A stretch of DNA of 64,000 nt from contig NZ_JACHJB010000001.1 in NCBI RefSeq assembly GCF_014207745.1, positions 186,001 through 250,000 on the forward strand, in the 5' to 3' direction. Both the position numbers and the translations under genes were made by a program. A model generated the notes under the pieces. It worked only from the letters and a program-made list of their open reading frames with translations, searched no databases and was not told where the DNA came from. Positions 23,049-33,435 of this stretch are shown here, piece after piece (within the stretch, counting starts at the first letter, position 1; the number at the start of each line of letters is the position of its first letter). The stretch comes from Nonomuraea muscovyensis. GTDB taxonomy: Bacteria; Actinomycetota; Actinomycetes; Streptosporangiales; Streptosporangiaceae.

Positions 23049-25058
23049 TCAGGAGGGGAAGTCGAGGACGACGTACTCGAACTCGCCCTTCCCGGCCTTC
23101 CTGAACTTCCCGTCGCCGTCGAGGTCGGTGAAGACGGCCAGGTAGACGTCCTGCTTCTGCTCGGCCATGGGCTTGGAGACGTCGTCCCGGAACACCGTGG
23201 CGAACAGCACCTTGTCCAGCGTGGCCGAATGCCGGGCGACCCGGGTGCCGACCAGGTGGTTGTGCCCCTCGTCGTTCAGGAACAGCGTGCCGGAGCCGTA
23301 CTCGTAGTCGGCCAGGCCGGTGCCGGGCCGGAAGCACCGATGGTCGGCGACCTTGCCGCCGTCCTCGATCGCGAAGACCGACCTGTCGGTCCAGGCGCAG
23401 ATCTGCAGGGCCCGATCCTTGGCCAGCGTGGGGAAGCGCAGCTCGAACGGCGCGCCCTTCAGGCTGACGGTGGTGACCGCGTCGTCGAGGTCGTCGAGTG
23501 CCATCGGGGCGAGGGCGCCGTCCTGCCAGAACTCCAGCCCGAGCCGGGGCGTCCTGGCCACCTGACCTGCGGCCCGCGCCGACGGGCTGGGCGAGCCGCC
23601 GGCCGACGTCGCCGTGCCGGTGGAGGCCGACGGTCCGGGGGTGGTGGTGACGCCCGGTGAGTTCCTCAAGGTGGTGAAGATCACCGCGATCACGGCGACC
23701 ACAGCCACGAAGGCCGCGCCGGCCGTACCGGCGATCACACCCGTCCGCCTGCGGCCCGGCTGCGTGGCCGGCGGCCCACCCGGCTCGGACGGGGCCCCGT
23801 ACGGGCCGGAGGGGACCCGGGGCGGTCCCGAGGGCGCCCCGGGCGCCCCGGACGGCCGACCGTACGGCCCCGCAGGAGCGGCCTCCCGGCCGGGCCCGGC
23901 CGCGTACGGGCCCGCCGGGACACCATACGGACCCGACTGGGCACCGTGCGAGCCCGACCGGGCACCGTGCGGGCCCGACGGGACACCGTGCGAGCCCGAC
24001 GGGGAAACATGCGCACCCGCCTGCACATCGCGCGGACCCGACTGGGCACCGTGCGAGCCGGGCGGCGAGACGTGCGGACCCTGCGGCGGGATGTTCGGGC
24101 CCGATGCGGCGGCGGGTGGGCCGGACGGGGAAGCGTGGGCGCCCGGGAGCGGGCCGCCCGGCCGTCCCGGCGGGGTGGCGGGCGAGCCGGACGGCCCCGG
24201 ACGGGGCTGGGGCGAAACAGGCAGGAGGGGGAAGAGGCGGCCGCCCCGGTGATCGTCCATCAGCCCCAGCAGCACCTGCTGCGCGGTCGGCCGCCGGGCG
24301 GGGTCCTTGTCCAGGCAGGCGGCGACCGTCGCGCGCAGCGCCCCCGCCAGCAGCCCCAGGTCGGGCTCGGCGTTGAGGATGCGGTTGATCACCGCGGGCA
24401 ACGGCTCGTGCCCGAACGGCGGCCGCCCGTTGGCCGCGTACGCGATCGTGCAACCCCAGGCGAACAGGTCGAGCGGCGGCCCGGCCGGGTCGCCCGCGAG
24501 CTGCTCGGGCGACATGTAGGCGGGCGTGCCGACGACGCCGCTGACCGTGGCGGCGGTGGCGTCGAGGGGTCTCGCGATGCCGAAGTCGATGACCCGGGGA
24601 CCGTCGGCGGCCAGCAGCACGTTCGCGGGCTTGAAGTCGCGGTGCACCACACCGGCCGCGTGGACGGCGCCCAGCGCCGTCGCGGTGGCGACGGCCAGCC
24701 GGTCGAGGTCGGCCCCGGCCATGACGCCCCGGTCCCGCACCGCCTCCTGCAGCGACGGGCCGTCCACGTACTCGCTGACCACGTACGGCGGGTCGGCGTC
24801 GGGGTCGGCGGCGAGCACCTTGGCGGTGCAGAACGGCGCGACCCGCTGCAGCGCCGCCAGCTCGCGGTGGAAGTGGCGCCTGGCGTCGTGGTCGTGGCCG
24901 AAGTGGGCGTGCAGCAGCTTGACGGCGACGGGCTCGCCCTGCGGCGAGGTGCCGAAGAACACCGTGCCCTGCCCGCCCTGGCCGAGCCGCCCGCTCAGGG
25001 CGTAGCCGGCGACCTCCCGCGGGTCCGTCGGTCGGAGGGGGCGCATCCGCTGCATCAC
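23049..25058 (-). CDS. Membrane serine/threonine protein kinase with extracellular domain
   Basis: Kinase of 669 residues. The N-terminal kinase domain is complete: the glycine loop GRLGQGGQGTV, Lys47 in PVAVKLLHA, the catalytic HRD at residues 139-141 (HRDFKPANVLL), DFG at 158-160, and GTPAYMSPEQL. A long Pro/Gly/Ser-rich linker with degenerate repeats of Gly-Pro-His/Tyr-type units follows (about residues 280-430), then one membrane helix near 441-463 and an extracellular domain of about 200 residues ending in EYVVLDFPS. The outer domain is not PASTA and is unknown to me. The start at 25058 follows AGAGGAC. Confidence 0.93.
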   Translation of the reverse strand: MMQRMRPLRPTDPREVAGYALSGRLGQGGQGTVFFGTSPQGEPVAVKLLHAHFGHDHDARRHFHRELAALQRVAPFCTAKVLAADPDADPPYVVSEYVDGPSLQEAVRDRGVMAGADLDRLAVATATALGAVHAAGVVHRDFKPANVLLAADGPRVIDFGIARPLDATAATVSGVVGTPAYMSPEQLAGDPAGPPLDLFAWGCTIAYAANGRPPFGHEPLPAVINRILNAEPDLGLLAGALRATVAACLDKDPARRPTAQQVLLGLMDDHRGGRLFPLLPVSPQPRPGPSGSPATPPGRPGGPLPGAHASPSGPPAAASGPNIPPQGPHVSPPGSHGAQSGPRDVQAGAHVSPSGSHGVPSGPHGARSGSHGAQSGPYGVPAGPYAAGPGREAAPAGPYGRPSGAPGAPSGPPRVPSGPYGAPSEPGGPPATQPGRRRTGVIAGTAGAAFVAVVAVIAVIFTTLRNSPGVTTTPGPSASTGTATSAGGSPSPSARAAGQVARTPRLGLEFWQDGALAPMALDDLDDAVTTVSLKGAPFELRFPTLAKDRALQICAWTDRSVFAIEDGGKVADHRCFRPGTGLADYEYGSGTLFLNDEGHNHLVGTRVARHSATLDKVLFATVFRDDVSKPMAEQKQDVYLAVFTDLDGDGKFRKAGKGEFEYVVLDFPS

Positions 25059-25276
25059 GTCCTCTTCCGCCCCCGTGGGGAACGGCGGGCGGCCGGTGGG
25101 TCACGTCGCGGGGCGACCTGACCGCCGGGCCGGTTCTCGGCCGGGTGGGGCGGTGCCAGCATAGGGTCGATTGTGCCGGATCGCCCACCGGATCCCGCGC
25201 CCGGTCACCGACCGCTGATCATCCTGCGCTGACCTGCGGGGCAGGTGGACCGCCACGGGGTGGGTAGGTGGGGAGC

Positions 25277-26068
25277 ATGGGCCGACCGCACCTCACCGAC
25301 GGCTGGGAGCCGGACCTCGACGCCGGTGACTCGGTGCTGCGCAGGTTCGTGCTGGCCAACGCCGATCGCAACGCCTTCGTCGCCTCGTGCTCCGGCGGGC
25401 GGTCGCGGCGGTGGCCGGACCTGGCCGTGGCCGACCCGGCCTCGCCCGTCGTCTTCGACAACGCGGCCGTGCTGCTGCGTCCCCCGCCGTACGTCGATCT
25501 GCCGGACGTCACGCGGCGGATCACGGAGTTCTACCCGCCCGGACGGCACTTCGTGTTCCTGTCGGCCTGGCCGACGCCGGACCTGTCCGCGGCGGGCATG
25601 GAACTGGTGGGCCACCCGCCGTTCATGCTGCGCCCGCCGGGCGGCCTGCCGCCGCCCGTCCCGAAGGGGCTGCGGATCGTCCCGGTGACCGACCGGAAGA
25701 CCCTGGACGACTTCGTCCGGACACTCGTCGAGGCGTACCCGCTGCCGGACGCCGAGGGGACGGTGCTCGGCGACGTGCGCGTGCTGCGGGGGCCCATCCG
25801 GCTGTTCGTCGGGTACGACGGCGACCGTCCCGTCGCCACCTCCGGCGCGCGCCTCGGCCACGGCATCGTGGACGTGGAGTGGGTGTCCACCATGTCCTCG
25901 CACCGCGGCCGGGGCATCGGCACCGCGCTCACCTGGGCGGCCACCCTCGTCTCCCCGGCCGAACCGGCCACGCTCATCGCCAGCGACGAGGGGCAGTCGG
26001 TCTACGAGGCGATGGGCTACCTCCGGGTGATGCGCCTGACGATGTGGCACCGTCCACCGGTCTCCTGA
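25277..26068 (+). CDS. GNAT-like acetyltransferase
   Basis: Protein of 263 residues. The C-terminal half is a GNAT domain with the acetyl-CoA loop SSHRGRGIGTALTWAATLV and the end GQSVYEAMGYLRVMRLTMW. The N-terminal half (RRFVLANADRNAFVASCSGG, RPPPYVDLPDVTRRITEFYP) is typical of two-domain GNAT proteins, where it often lost acetyl-CoA binding. ATG 25277 is chosen because of GGGGAG just upstream; GTG 25268 is an alternative. The substrate is unknown. It is followed by the deletion scar near 26440. Confidence 0.85.
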   Translation: MGRPHLTDGWEPDLDAGDSVLRRFVLANADRNAFVASCSGGRSRRWPDLAVADPASPVVFDNAAVLLRPPPYVDLPDVTRRITEFYPPGRHFVFLSAWPTPDLSAAGMELVGHPPFMLRPPGGLPPPVPKGLRIVPVTDRKTLDDFVRTLVEAYPLPDAEGTVLGDVRVLRGPIRLFVGYDGDRPVATSGARLGHGIVDVEWVSTMSSHRGRGIGTALTWAATLVSPAEPATLIASDEGQSVYEAMGYLRVMRLTMWHRPPVS

Positions 26069-26177
26069 CCCTCCCCCACCGCCGGACACCGACCCGTCCA
26101 GCCGACTCGAACGCGGCGCGGACGGCATCCAGGCCCGCGGCCTCGACCGTCGGCGAGACCGCGCTCGTCGCGGCCGG

Positions 26178-26446
26178 TCACCCGCGCTCATGCGTGACGG
26201 TGACGACGACCTTGCCGAGCTGGGCGTTCGACTCCAGGTGGCGGTGCGCCCGCACGATCTCCGCCAGGTCGAAGGTGCGGTCGACGACGGGGGCCAGCGT
26301 GCCGGAGCGCAGTCCGGCCTCGACGAACGCCCGGGCACGGCGCATCCGATCGGGGTCACCGGTGACGAGGTCGACGGCGAAGCCGTGGATGTTCAGCGGC
26401 CAGTTCATGGGCAGGGGCGCCGGGCGGGGGTCGAGCCAGCCGTACC
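26178..26446 (-). pseudogene. Zinc-type quinone oxidoreductase/alcohol dehydrogenase, C-terminal remnant
   Basis: Only about the last 90 codons remain. The frame reads YGWLDPRPAPLPMNWPLNI, then HGFAVDLVTGDPDRMRRARA, and ends with FDLAEIVRAHRHLESNAQLG and KVVVTVTH, the typical end of an NADPH:quinone reductase of the medium-chain dehydrogenase superfamily. The Rossmann and catalytic domains are missing. The frame stays open up to about 26446, where homology stops and the AraC remnant on the other strand begins. A start at 26408 would give a 76-residue product that cannot be an enzyme. Confidence 0.8.
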
Positions 26447-27031
26447 GGCCCGGCCACCCTGTTGCTGTGCGGCGCCTACCGGCTCAGCCGGGCCAGGGCG
26501 CACCCGCTGCTCACCGGCCTGCCCGACGTCGTCCACCTGCCGGCCCGGCTCGGCTCGCACCCCACGCTGCGCGCCGCCGTCGAGCTGCTGGGCGATGAGC
26601 TGGAGCGACCCGGGCCGGGCTCGGACGCGGTGGTGCCGGCACTGCTCGACACGCTGCTGCTCAACATCCTGCGCGCCTGGCTGCGCGACCACGCCGGGCA
26701 CGCGGCCACCGGCTGGGCCGCCGCCCTCGCCGGCCCGGCGATCGCCGACGCGCTGCACGCCCTGCACCACGACCCGGCCCACCCCTGGACCGTGGAGGAG
26801 CTCGGCGCGCGGGCCGGCCTGTCGCGGGCGGCCTTCGCGCGCCGGTTCGCCATGGTCGTGGGGCAGCCTCCGCTGGCGTACCTGACCTGGTGGCGCATGA
26901 CCATCGCCGGCCGGCTGCTGGCCACGACCGACCTGCCGTTGCGCCTGGTCGCCCGGCGCGGCGGCTACGCCTCGGAGTTCGCGTTCGCCAAGGCGTTCAA
27001 GCGGGAGTACGGGATGTCACCCGGCATGTCA
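26447..27031 (+). pseudogene. AraC family regulator (cupin_6 type), truncated at both ends
   Basis: The frame starts in the middle of the sensor domain (GPATLLLCGAYRLSRARAHP), continues through the cupin_6 block, and contains the AraC helix-turn-helix pair (WTVEELGARAGLSRAAFARR and LRLVARRGGYASEFAFAKA) up to REYGMSPG. The N-terminal 100 or so residues are missing. No stop codon follows: the frame runs on through the promoter of the next gene into its coding sequence. Both ends therefore look like deletion joints. It is head-to-head with the oxidoreductase remnant. Confidence 0.8.
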
Positions 27032-27051
27032 TCGCTGGGAGCGTCAACCTA

Positions 27052-27081
27052 TTGGAATAAAGCGTTCCGTTCTGATAGAGT
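27052..27081 (+). promoter_or_regulatory. Promoter of the TIGR03086-type gene
   Basis: TTGGAA (27052-27057) and TAGAGT (27076-27081) with an 18-base spacer form a plausible sigma-70-type promoter. GGAAT and GTTCC flank a short inverted repeat inside the spacer. The transcript would start about 30 bases before ATG 27116. Confidence 0.55.
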
Positions 27082-27115
27082 GAACACTGTCACCGAGAAG
27101 AAGGGCCACACCCCC

Positions 27116-27715
27116 ATGAGCACTCCCATCGTCACCGGCTGGGCCGTCCTCGACTACTCCCACCAGGCGCTGCGCGCCGCCGTCCAGGGTGTCCCGGCGG
27201 GCGGCTGGGAGCTGCCGACGCCGTGCGCGCAGTGGAACGTCACCCAGGTGCTCCAGCACGCGGCGGGCGACCAGATCGGGTTCGCGTCCTTCCTGACCGG
27301 CGAGCCCGGCCCCGCCGACAACCCGTTCGCCCCGTCGGGCACGCTGGCCGAGGAGCCCGCGGCCTACCTGGAGGCGGCGCTGGAGCGCTCGGCGAAGGCG
27401 TGGGCGGGCGTGGACCGCGCCGCCGCCGAAGTGCCCGTCCCGGTGCCGCCGAACAAGCTGACGCCCGAGGTGGGCGCCGGCGCGTGCGCGCTCGACGCCG
27501 CCGTGCACGCCTGGGACATCGCCATGGCCACCGGCCAGCCCACGACGCTCACCCGCGAGTACGCCGTGGAGCTGCTGGCCGTGGCCCGGCAGATCGTCGA
27601 GCCGCTGCGCGCGTACGGCGCCTACGCGGCGGCGCTGGAGCCGCGTGACGGCGACGACGAGGTGGCCGAGCTGCTGCGTTACCTGGGCCGCGACCCGGAG
27701 TGGTCGGCCGCCTGA
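27116..27715 (+). CDS. TIGR03086/mycothiol-dependent isomerase-like (DinB-fold) protein
   Basis: Protein of 199 residues of the actinobacterial family related to mycothiol-dependent maleylpyruvate isomerase. Motifs: LPTPCAQWNVTQVLQHAAG (the WxxxxLxxH block) and ALDAAVHAWDIAMATGQP with a conserved HxWD metal-binding motif. It may be a mycothiol-dependent transferase or metal-binding protein; the true reaction is unknown. ATG 27116 has an AGAAGGG ribosome site and its own promoter. The frame is fused in phase to the AraC remnant upstream, but I do not think the fusion is made. Confidence 0.85.
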   Translation: MSTPIVTGWAVLDYSHQALRAAVQGVPAGGWELPTPCAQWNVTQVLQHAAGDQIGFASFLTGEPGPADNPFAPSGTLAEEPAAYLEAALERSAKAWAGVDRAAAEVPVPVPPNKLTPEVGAGACALDAAVHAWDIAMATGQPTTLTREYAVELLAVARQIVEPLRAYGAYAAALEPRDGDDEVAELLRYLGRDPEWSAA

Positions 27716-27887
27716 GCGCTCCCGGTGAGGTCCTCGTGGTCGCTCTCCAGCGCGCAGGCGATCACGTCCCGCGACGCCTGCGCCTCCGCGATGCGCGGGG
27801 GCCCGGACCGCGCCGCGGTCGCTTCCGCGGCGCGGTCCACGACCGGGCAGGCCCACCCGCAGGCCCGCCGTGGGGCGGGAATCGGGC

Positions 27888-29246
27888 CTACCGGTCGCCG
27901 TGCTCCCGCTCGTCCACGGGCCGCAGCACGGCGGCGGGGATCGGGATCGCGGGGAAGGGGTTGTCGGGCAGCAGGATGACCCACCGGGGCCGGTCGGCCT
28001 GCCCGGCGGCGTCGAGGTGGAGCAGCGAGGTGCCGATGCCGGCGGCGCCGACCATGTAGCCGGTGTCGGCGCTGACCTCTTCGGGCCGCAACCTGCGGTA
28101 GGCCTGGTACCAGCGGTAACCGCGCCCGTCGTGGCCGCTGGCCCGGCCGACGAGATGGCCGGCCAGGGTCCGGGCGAAGTCGAGGTGGGCGGGCCGGCCG
28201 GTGGCCGCCCACAGGCCGACGAACAGCTCGATCAGCCCGGCGGTGCCGCAACACTGGCAGGCGGTGTTCCAGAAGCCCTCGCTGTGGCGGTACGGCACAC
28301 CCGCCTTGACGATGCCGCGGGCCAGCCGCTCGACCCAGTCCAGGTCGCCCGGGTCGCCGGACACCTGGTGCAACTCGTAGAACATCCGGGCGACCCCGGC
28401 CGAGCCGGAGCAGAAACCCAGGTAGTGCAGCGTCCGCGCCTGCGGCACGTGGTGCGGGACGAGGGCGCACGCGCCGGTGACGGTGCTGATCTCGCGGACG
28501 AAGTCGGCGCCGCTGCGCGCCGCGCGCAGGAACCGGGTCTCGCCGGTGATGCCGTACAGGCGGGCCAGCAGGAACGCGGTGCCGGCCGTACCGGCCAGGA
28601 AGCCGGGGGTGACCGCGTCCACGGGCAGGTCGGCGCAGTCGCCGAACCGGTGGCCGGGCACGGGCAGCCGGGCGATGCGCAGCCCCGCCTCGACCGCGGC
28701 CTGCTCGTAGGCCGGCACGCCCAGGTGGGCGGCGGCGCGCAGCAGGCCGAGCACGATGCCGCCGTCGCCGCGCTGGGCCGGGTCCGGGGACCAGCCGACA
28801 CCGCCCCCGATCTCCCGCCGCCGCTCGACGATCAGGTCCGCGACCGCCCGCGCCTCGACCTCGAACGACTCCTCGCCCAGCGCCCAACCGGCCTCCATCA
28901 GCGCGATCATCACCCCGGTCAGGCCGTGGTAGAGCGACAGGTCGCCCTGCCGGCGCCACGTCGCGGCCAGCCGGCGCGCGCCCGCCCGCGCGTCCTCCAG
29001 GTACGCCTCGTGCCCGGTCGCGGCGGCCAGTTCCAGGAAGAACAGCACCACCCCCGCGCTGCCCGAGTACAGCGACCAGGACTCCGGGGTGACGGCCGAG
29101 CGGCCCCGCGGGTCGGGATTGGCCCGCCACCACCGGCCATGCCCGTCGTCCACCGCGGCCGACCTGATCCACCGGCCGGCCAGGATCGCCGCCGACAGCG
29201 GCGACTCGGCGCGCTCCTTGGACGAGCGGGTCCTGTCGAAGCTCAT
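27888..29246 (-). CDS. LanC-like protein with Cys-Cys-Gly zinc motif
   Basis: Protein of 452 residues of the lanthionine synthetase C-like family. Repeated double-helix barrel motifs are clear: SLYSGSAGVVLFFLELAA, SLYHGLTGVMIALMEAG, GFLAGTAGTAFLLARLYG, LGFCSGSAGVARMFYEL and CQCCGTAGLIELFVGLW. The predicted zinc ligands are Cys279, Cys332 and Cys333. In NisC the third ligand is His (CHG); here it is Cys (CCG), as in ProcM-type enzymes. No LanB/LanM dehydratase and no obvious lanthipeptide precursor lie in the window. It starts 37 bases after the Cys-rich lipoprotein gene on the same strand. Confidence 0.9.
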   Translation of the reverse strand: MSFDRTRSSKERAESPLSAAILAGRWIRSAAVDDGHGRWWRANPDPRGRSAVTPESWSLYSGSAGVVLFFLELAAATGHEAYLEDARAGARRLAATWRRQGDLSLYHGLTGVMIALMEAGWALGEESFEVEARAVADLIVERRREIGGGVGWSPDPAQRGDGGIVLGLLRAAAHLGVPAYEQAAVEAGLRIARLPVPGHRFGDCADLPVDAVTPGFLAGTAGTAFLLARLYGITGETRFLRAARSGADFVREISTVTGACALVPHHVPQARTLHYLGFCSGSAGVARMFYELHQVSGDPGDLDWVERLARGIVKAGVPYRHSEGFWNTACQCCGTAGLIELFVGLWAATGRPAHLDFARTLAGHLVGRASGHDGRGYRWYQAYRRLRPEEVSADTGYMVGAAGIGTSLLHLDAAGQADRPRWVILLPDNPFPAIPIPAAVLRPVDEREHGDR

Positions 29247-29283
29247 GACCAGAGTATCCCGCAAAATTGGTAGGAATTAAGCA

Positions 29284-30303
29284 TTATCTGAAGAGGGTTT
29301 CGTAGCTCGTTTCGCCGTGGCGGTACACGACGCGAACGCCATCGCCACCGGAGGCATGCCGGGAGATCTCGTCCACCGCGTGCTCGTCACCCTGGTGCGC
29401 CCAGCAAGGCCGGCGGATTCCTCCGGACCGGGGATACACGTGGGCCACGCCGACCGTCTCGCCGGACTCGCCCTGCTTCTCGCAGATCGAGAAGTCGGCC
29501 TCGCTCCAGCCGGCGCCACCCGCGCAGGGCGTGGGGCCGTCCGCCCGCAGCGCCTGGGAGCCCGCGCACTCCCGCATGGTGTTCGTCCAGACGGAGTCAC
29601 ATGTCGCGGCGTGCCGGAAGATCCCGTCGGTGAGGTCCCGCAGGCAGTTCATCCTCATGGTGAGGCCGAACGCGCATTCGTTCGGAGAAGGACCCGCGCC
29701 CGGGCACACGAGATACGTGCCGAGCAGGCCGGAGCAACTCACCCTCAAGGTGTGACACAGGCCGAGAACCTCGATGTACGTCGCACAGGACCCGTGATCG
29801 CCTCGTACGTCGTCCCGGCATTCGTAGTAGGCGTCGCGCGCCCGTACGCAGTCGAAGCCGGCGGCCGGATCGAAGGTCCGCGGACAGCGCGCGGACTCCG
29901 ACTCAGCCGCCGCGCACACCTCATCGGAGCGGCGGGGAGTCCCCGTCCGGCACGACAGGTACGACGCGAAAGACGCGGCACAGTCCCGCTCACTACGAGA
30001 GATCCCCTGCTTGCCGAACCTGCATCCGACGCGGACGATCAACGCCTGCCGGCACAGCTTCCTCACCCCATGACGCTTCACACAGGCGTCATATCCCGCG
30101 GCCTTCGACCGGCAGTCCAGCCCCCGCGGCCCCTCACCCTTCGGGCACACGTCATCGGCCGCGACCCGCCAGTCATCGCCGGACAGGACCTGCCATGAGG
30201 GCTGCGAGCGCGGGATCCTCGGGGGCGTCTCCGCAGAGGAGCAACCGGCCAGGACGACCATGGCGCCGAGCGCCAGCAGAATCCGCCACCCCACTGCCGA
30301 CAC
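29284..30303 (-). CDS. Cys-rich lipoprotein with repeated CX9C spacing
   Basis: Exported lipoprotein of 339 residues that I do not recognise. GTG 30303 follows GGGAGG and gives a signal peptide with lipobox VVLAGC. The mature protein has 22 more cysteines. The spacing is regular: ten neighbouring Cys pairs are separated by exactly nine residues (for example CRSKAAGYDAC, CVKRHGVRKLC, CAASFASYLSC, CVRARDAYYEC, CATYIEVLGLC). This recalls the twin-CX9C helical hairpins of eukaryotic CHCH proteins. The C-terminal 60 residues lack this pattern. The gene lies upstream of the LanC-like gene, probably in one operon. Confidence 0.82.
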   Translation of the reverse strand: MSAVGWRILLALGAMVVLAGCSSAETPPRIPRSQPSWQVLSGDDWRVAADDVCPKGEGPRGLDCRSKAAGYDACVKRHGVRKLCRQALIVRVGCRFGKQGISRSERDCAASFASYLSCRTGTPRRSDEVCAAAESESARCPRTFDPAAGFDCVRARDAYYECRDDVRGDHGSCATYIEVLGLCHTLRVSCSGLLGTYLVCPGAGPSPNECAFGLTMRMNCLRDLTDGIFRHAATCDSVWTNTMRECAGSQALRADGPTPCAGGAGWSEADFSICEKQGESGETVGVAHVYPRSGGIRRPCWAHQGDEHAVDEISRHASGGDGVRVVYRHGETSYETLFR

Positions 30304-30460
30304 GTGGCCTCCCGCTCGTACGTTTCCGGGCTCACCGGGCAACCGGCGAGGCGCGCACCCCGTCGATCATCTCCTGCGGCACGGAGCGTGGCCAACCAGG
30401 CGGTGCCCGGCCCGTCATGGTTGACGCGACCCCGGGCGCGAGCTACGTTCGTGAGCAATT

Positions 30461-30493
30461 AGACAGGAAACTTTCTTAAGAGTTCTCCTGTCT
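30461..30493 (+). promoter_or_regulatory. Inverted repeat upstream of the chitinase gene
   Basis: AGACAGGA (30461-30468) and TCCTGTCT (30486-30493) are exact inverse complements 17 bases apart, with an inner AACT/AGTT pair and an AT-rich centre (TTTCTTAAG). It lies 45 bases before the start codon and is a likely operator or activator site. It does not look like a DasR site. Confidence 0.6.
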
Positions 30494-30538
30494 GACCACT
30501 CCCATCCCACCCCCCGATCACCCGGATGCCGGAGAATC

Positions 30539-32509
<1,971 letters not shown>

Positions 32510-32524
32510 CCCCCGAGCCGCCAC

Positions 32525-32584
32525 GTGGGGCCGGCCTCCCTCCCCAGGGCCGGCCCCACCGCACGCGCCCGTACGGGCGCGTGC
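32525..32584 (+). terminator. Two consecutive terminator hairpins after the chitinase
   Basis: First stem: GTGGGGCCGGCC (32525-32536) with GGCCGGCCCCAC (32548-32559), 12 bp and perfect. Second stem: GCACGCGCCC (32561-32570) with GGGCGCGTGC (32575-32584), 10 bp with a GTAC loop. They begin 15 bases after the chitinase stop and form a double terminator. Confidence 0.85.
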
Positions 32585-32812
32585 GGCCGGGGCGGTCAGC
32601 GCAGCGCGTCGTGCACGGCCTGGTGCAGCTGTGATCATCGGTCCTTCTCGGGAGTCACCTGCGGGTGGGGGCGCACGAACCCGTGGCGCGATGACGACTC
32701 GCCGTGGAACAGGCCCGTGAGCGGTTCACCGTCCCGAAGGGTCTCTGCAGCGAACCTGAACGCGCCTTGACGCGGCGCCGGCCGGAGCCGGCTCGCCCAA
32801 CGCGGTGACAGA
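32585..32812. other. Intergenic remainder with a possible gene remnant
   Basis: Together with the hairpins this makes a gap of about 300 bases. On the minus strand 32598-32640 reads QLHQAVHDALR followed by a stop, which could be the tail of a lost gene. The rest shows no recognisable coding sequence. TTGACG at 32767 may be a -35 box for the DinB-like gene, but no matching -10 is clear. Confidence 0.35.
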
Positions 32813-33418
32813 ATGTCCGGCATGCTCGGATCAGACCCGAAAGCGGACCTTCACCGCTACCTGCGAACCGCCCGTGAATCCCTGCTGTGGAAGCTCGACG
32901 GGTTGTCGGAATACGACATCCGCCGGCCGATGACGCCGACCGGGACCAACCTGCTGGGCCTGGTCAAACATGTGGCCAGCATCGAGCTGGAGTACTTCGG
33001 CGACGTCTTCGGCCGGCCGTCCGGCGAGGCGCTGCCCTGGTTCGGGGACGGCGCGGAACCCAACGCGGACATGTGGGCGACCGCCGACGAGTCGCGCGAG
33101 CAGATCACCGGGCTGTATCGCCGGGCGTGGGCGCACGCGGACGCGACGATCGACGCGTTGACGCTGGACTCGGTCGGCCGCGTCCCGTGGTGGCCGGACG
33201 ACCGTAGCCAGGTGACGCTCCATCGGATCATGGTGCACGTGATCGCCGAGACCCAACGGCACGCCGGGCACGCCGACATCGTCCGGGAGCTGATCGACGG
33301 GATCGTCGGTCTGCGGGCCGACAACACCAACATGGCGCCGGTCGACCAGGCGTGGTGGGAGGACTACCGGAACCGGTTGGAAGGCGTGGCACGGGAGGCC
33401 GGTGACACTCCGGGCTGA
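32813..33418 (+). CDS. DinB/DUF664 family protein
   Basis: Four-helix DinB-fold protein of 201 residues. The metal-binding His triad is visible: the first His in GLVKHVASIELEYFGDVFGR and two in VHVIAETQRHAGHADIVREL. Such proteins include thiol-dependent S-transferases, for example mycothiol or bacillithiol linked; the substrate is not known. The first ATG at 32813 (second at 32822) lacks a ribosome site, so a leaderless message is possible. It is followed convergently by the MFS gene. Confidence 0.88.
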   Translation: MSGMLGSDPKADLHRYLRTARESLLWKLDGLSEYDIRRPMTPTGTNLLGLVKHVASIELEYFGDVFGRPSGEALPWFGDGAEPNADMWATADESREQITGLYRRAWAHADATIDALTLDSVGRVPWWPDDRSQVTLHRIMVHVIAETQRHAGHADIVRELIDGIVGLRADNTNMAPVDQAWWEDYRNRLEGVAREAGDTPG

Positions 33419-33435
33419 TGCCGCACGCGAGATGA

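Noticed and set aside
27716-27887. Lanthipeptide precursor downstream of the LanC-like gene
   Set aside because: A minus-strand frame here has one Cys and few Ser/Thr after an acidic stretch. It has no core-like region and overlaps the end of another gene, so it is not a convincing precursor.
30461-30493. DasR operator for the chitinase
   Set aside because: The inverted repeat AGACAGGA/TCCTGTCT does not match the ACTGGTCTAGACCAGT-type DasR site.
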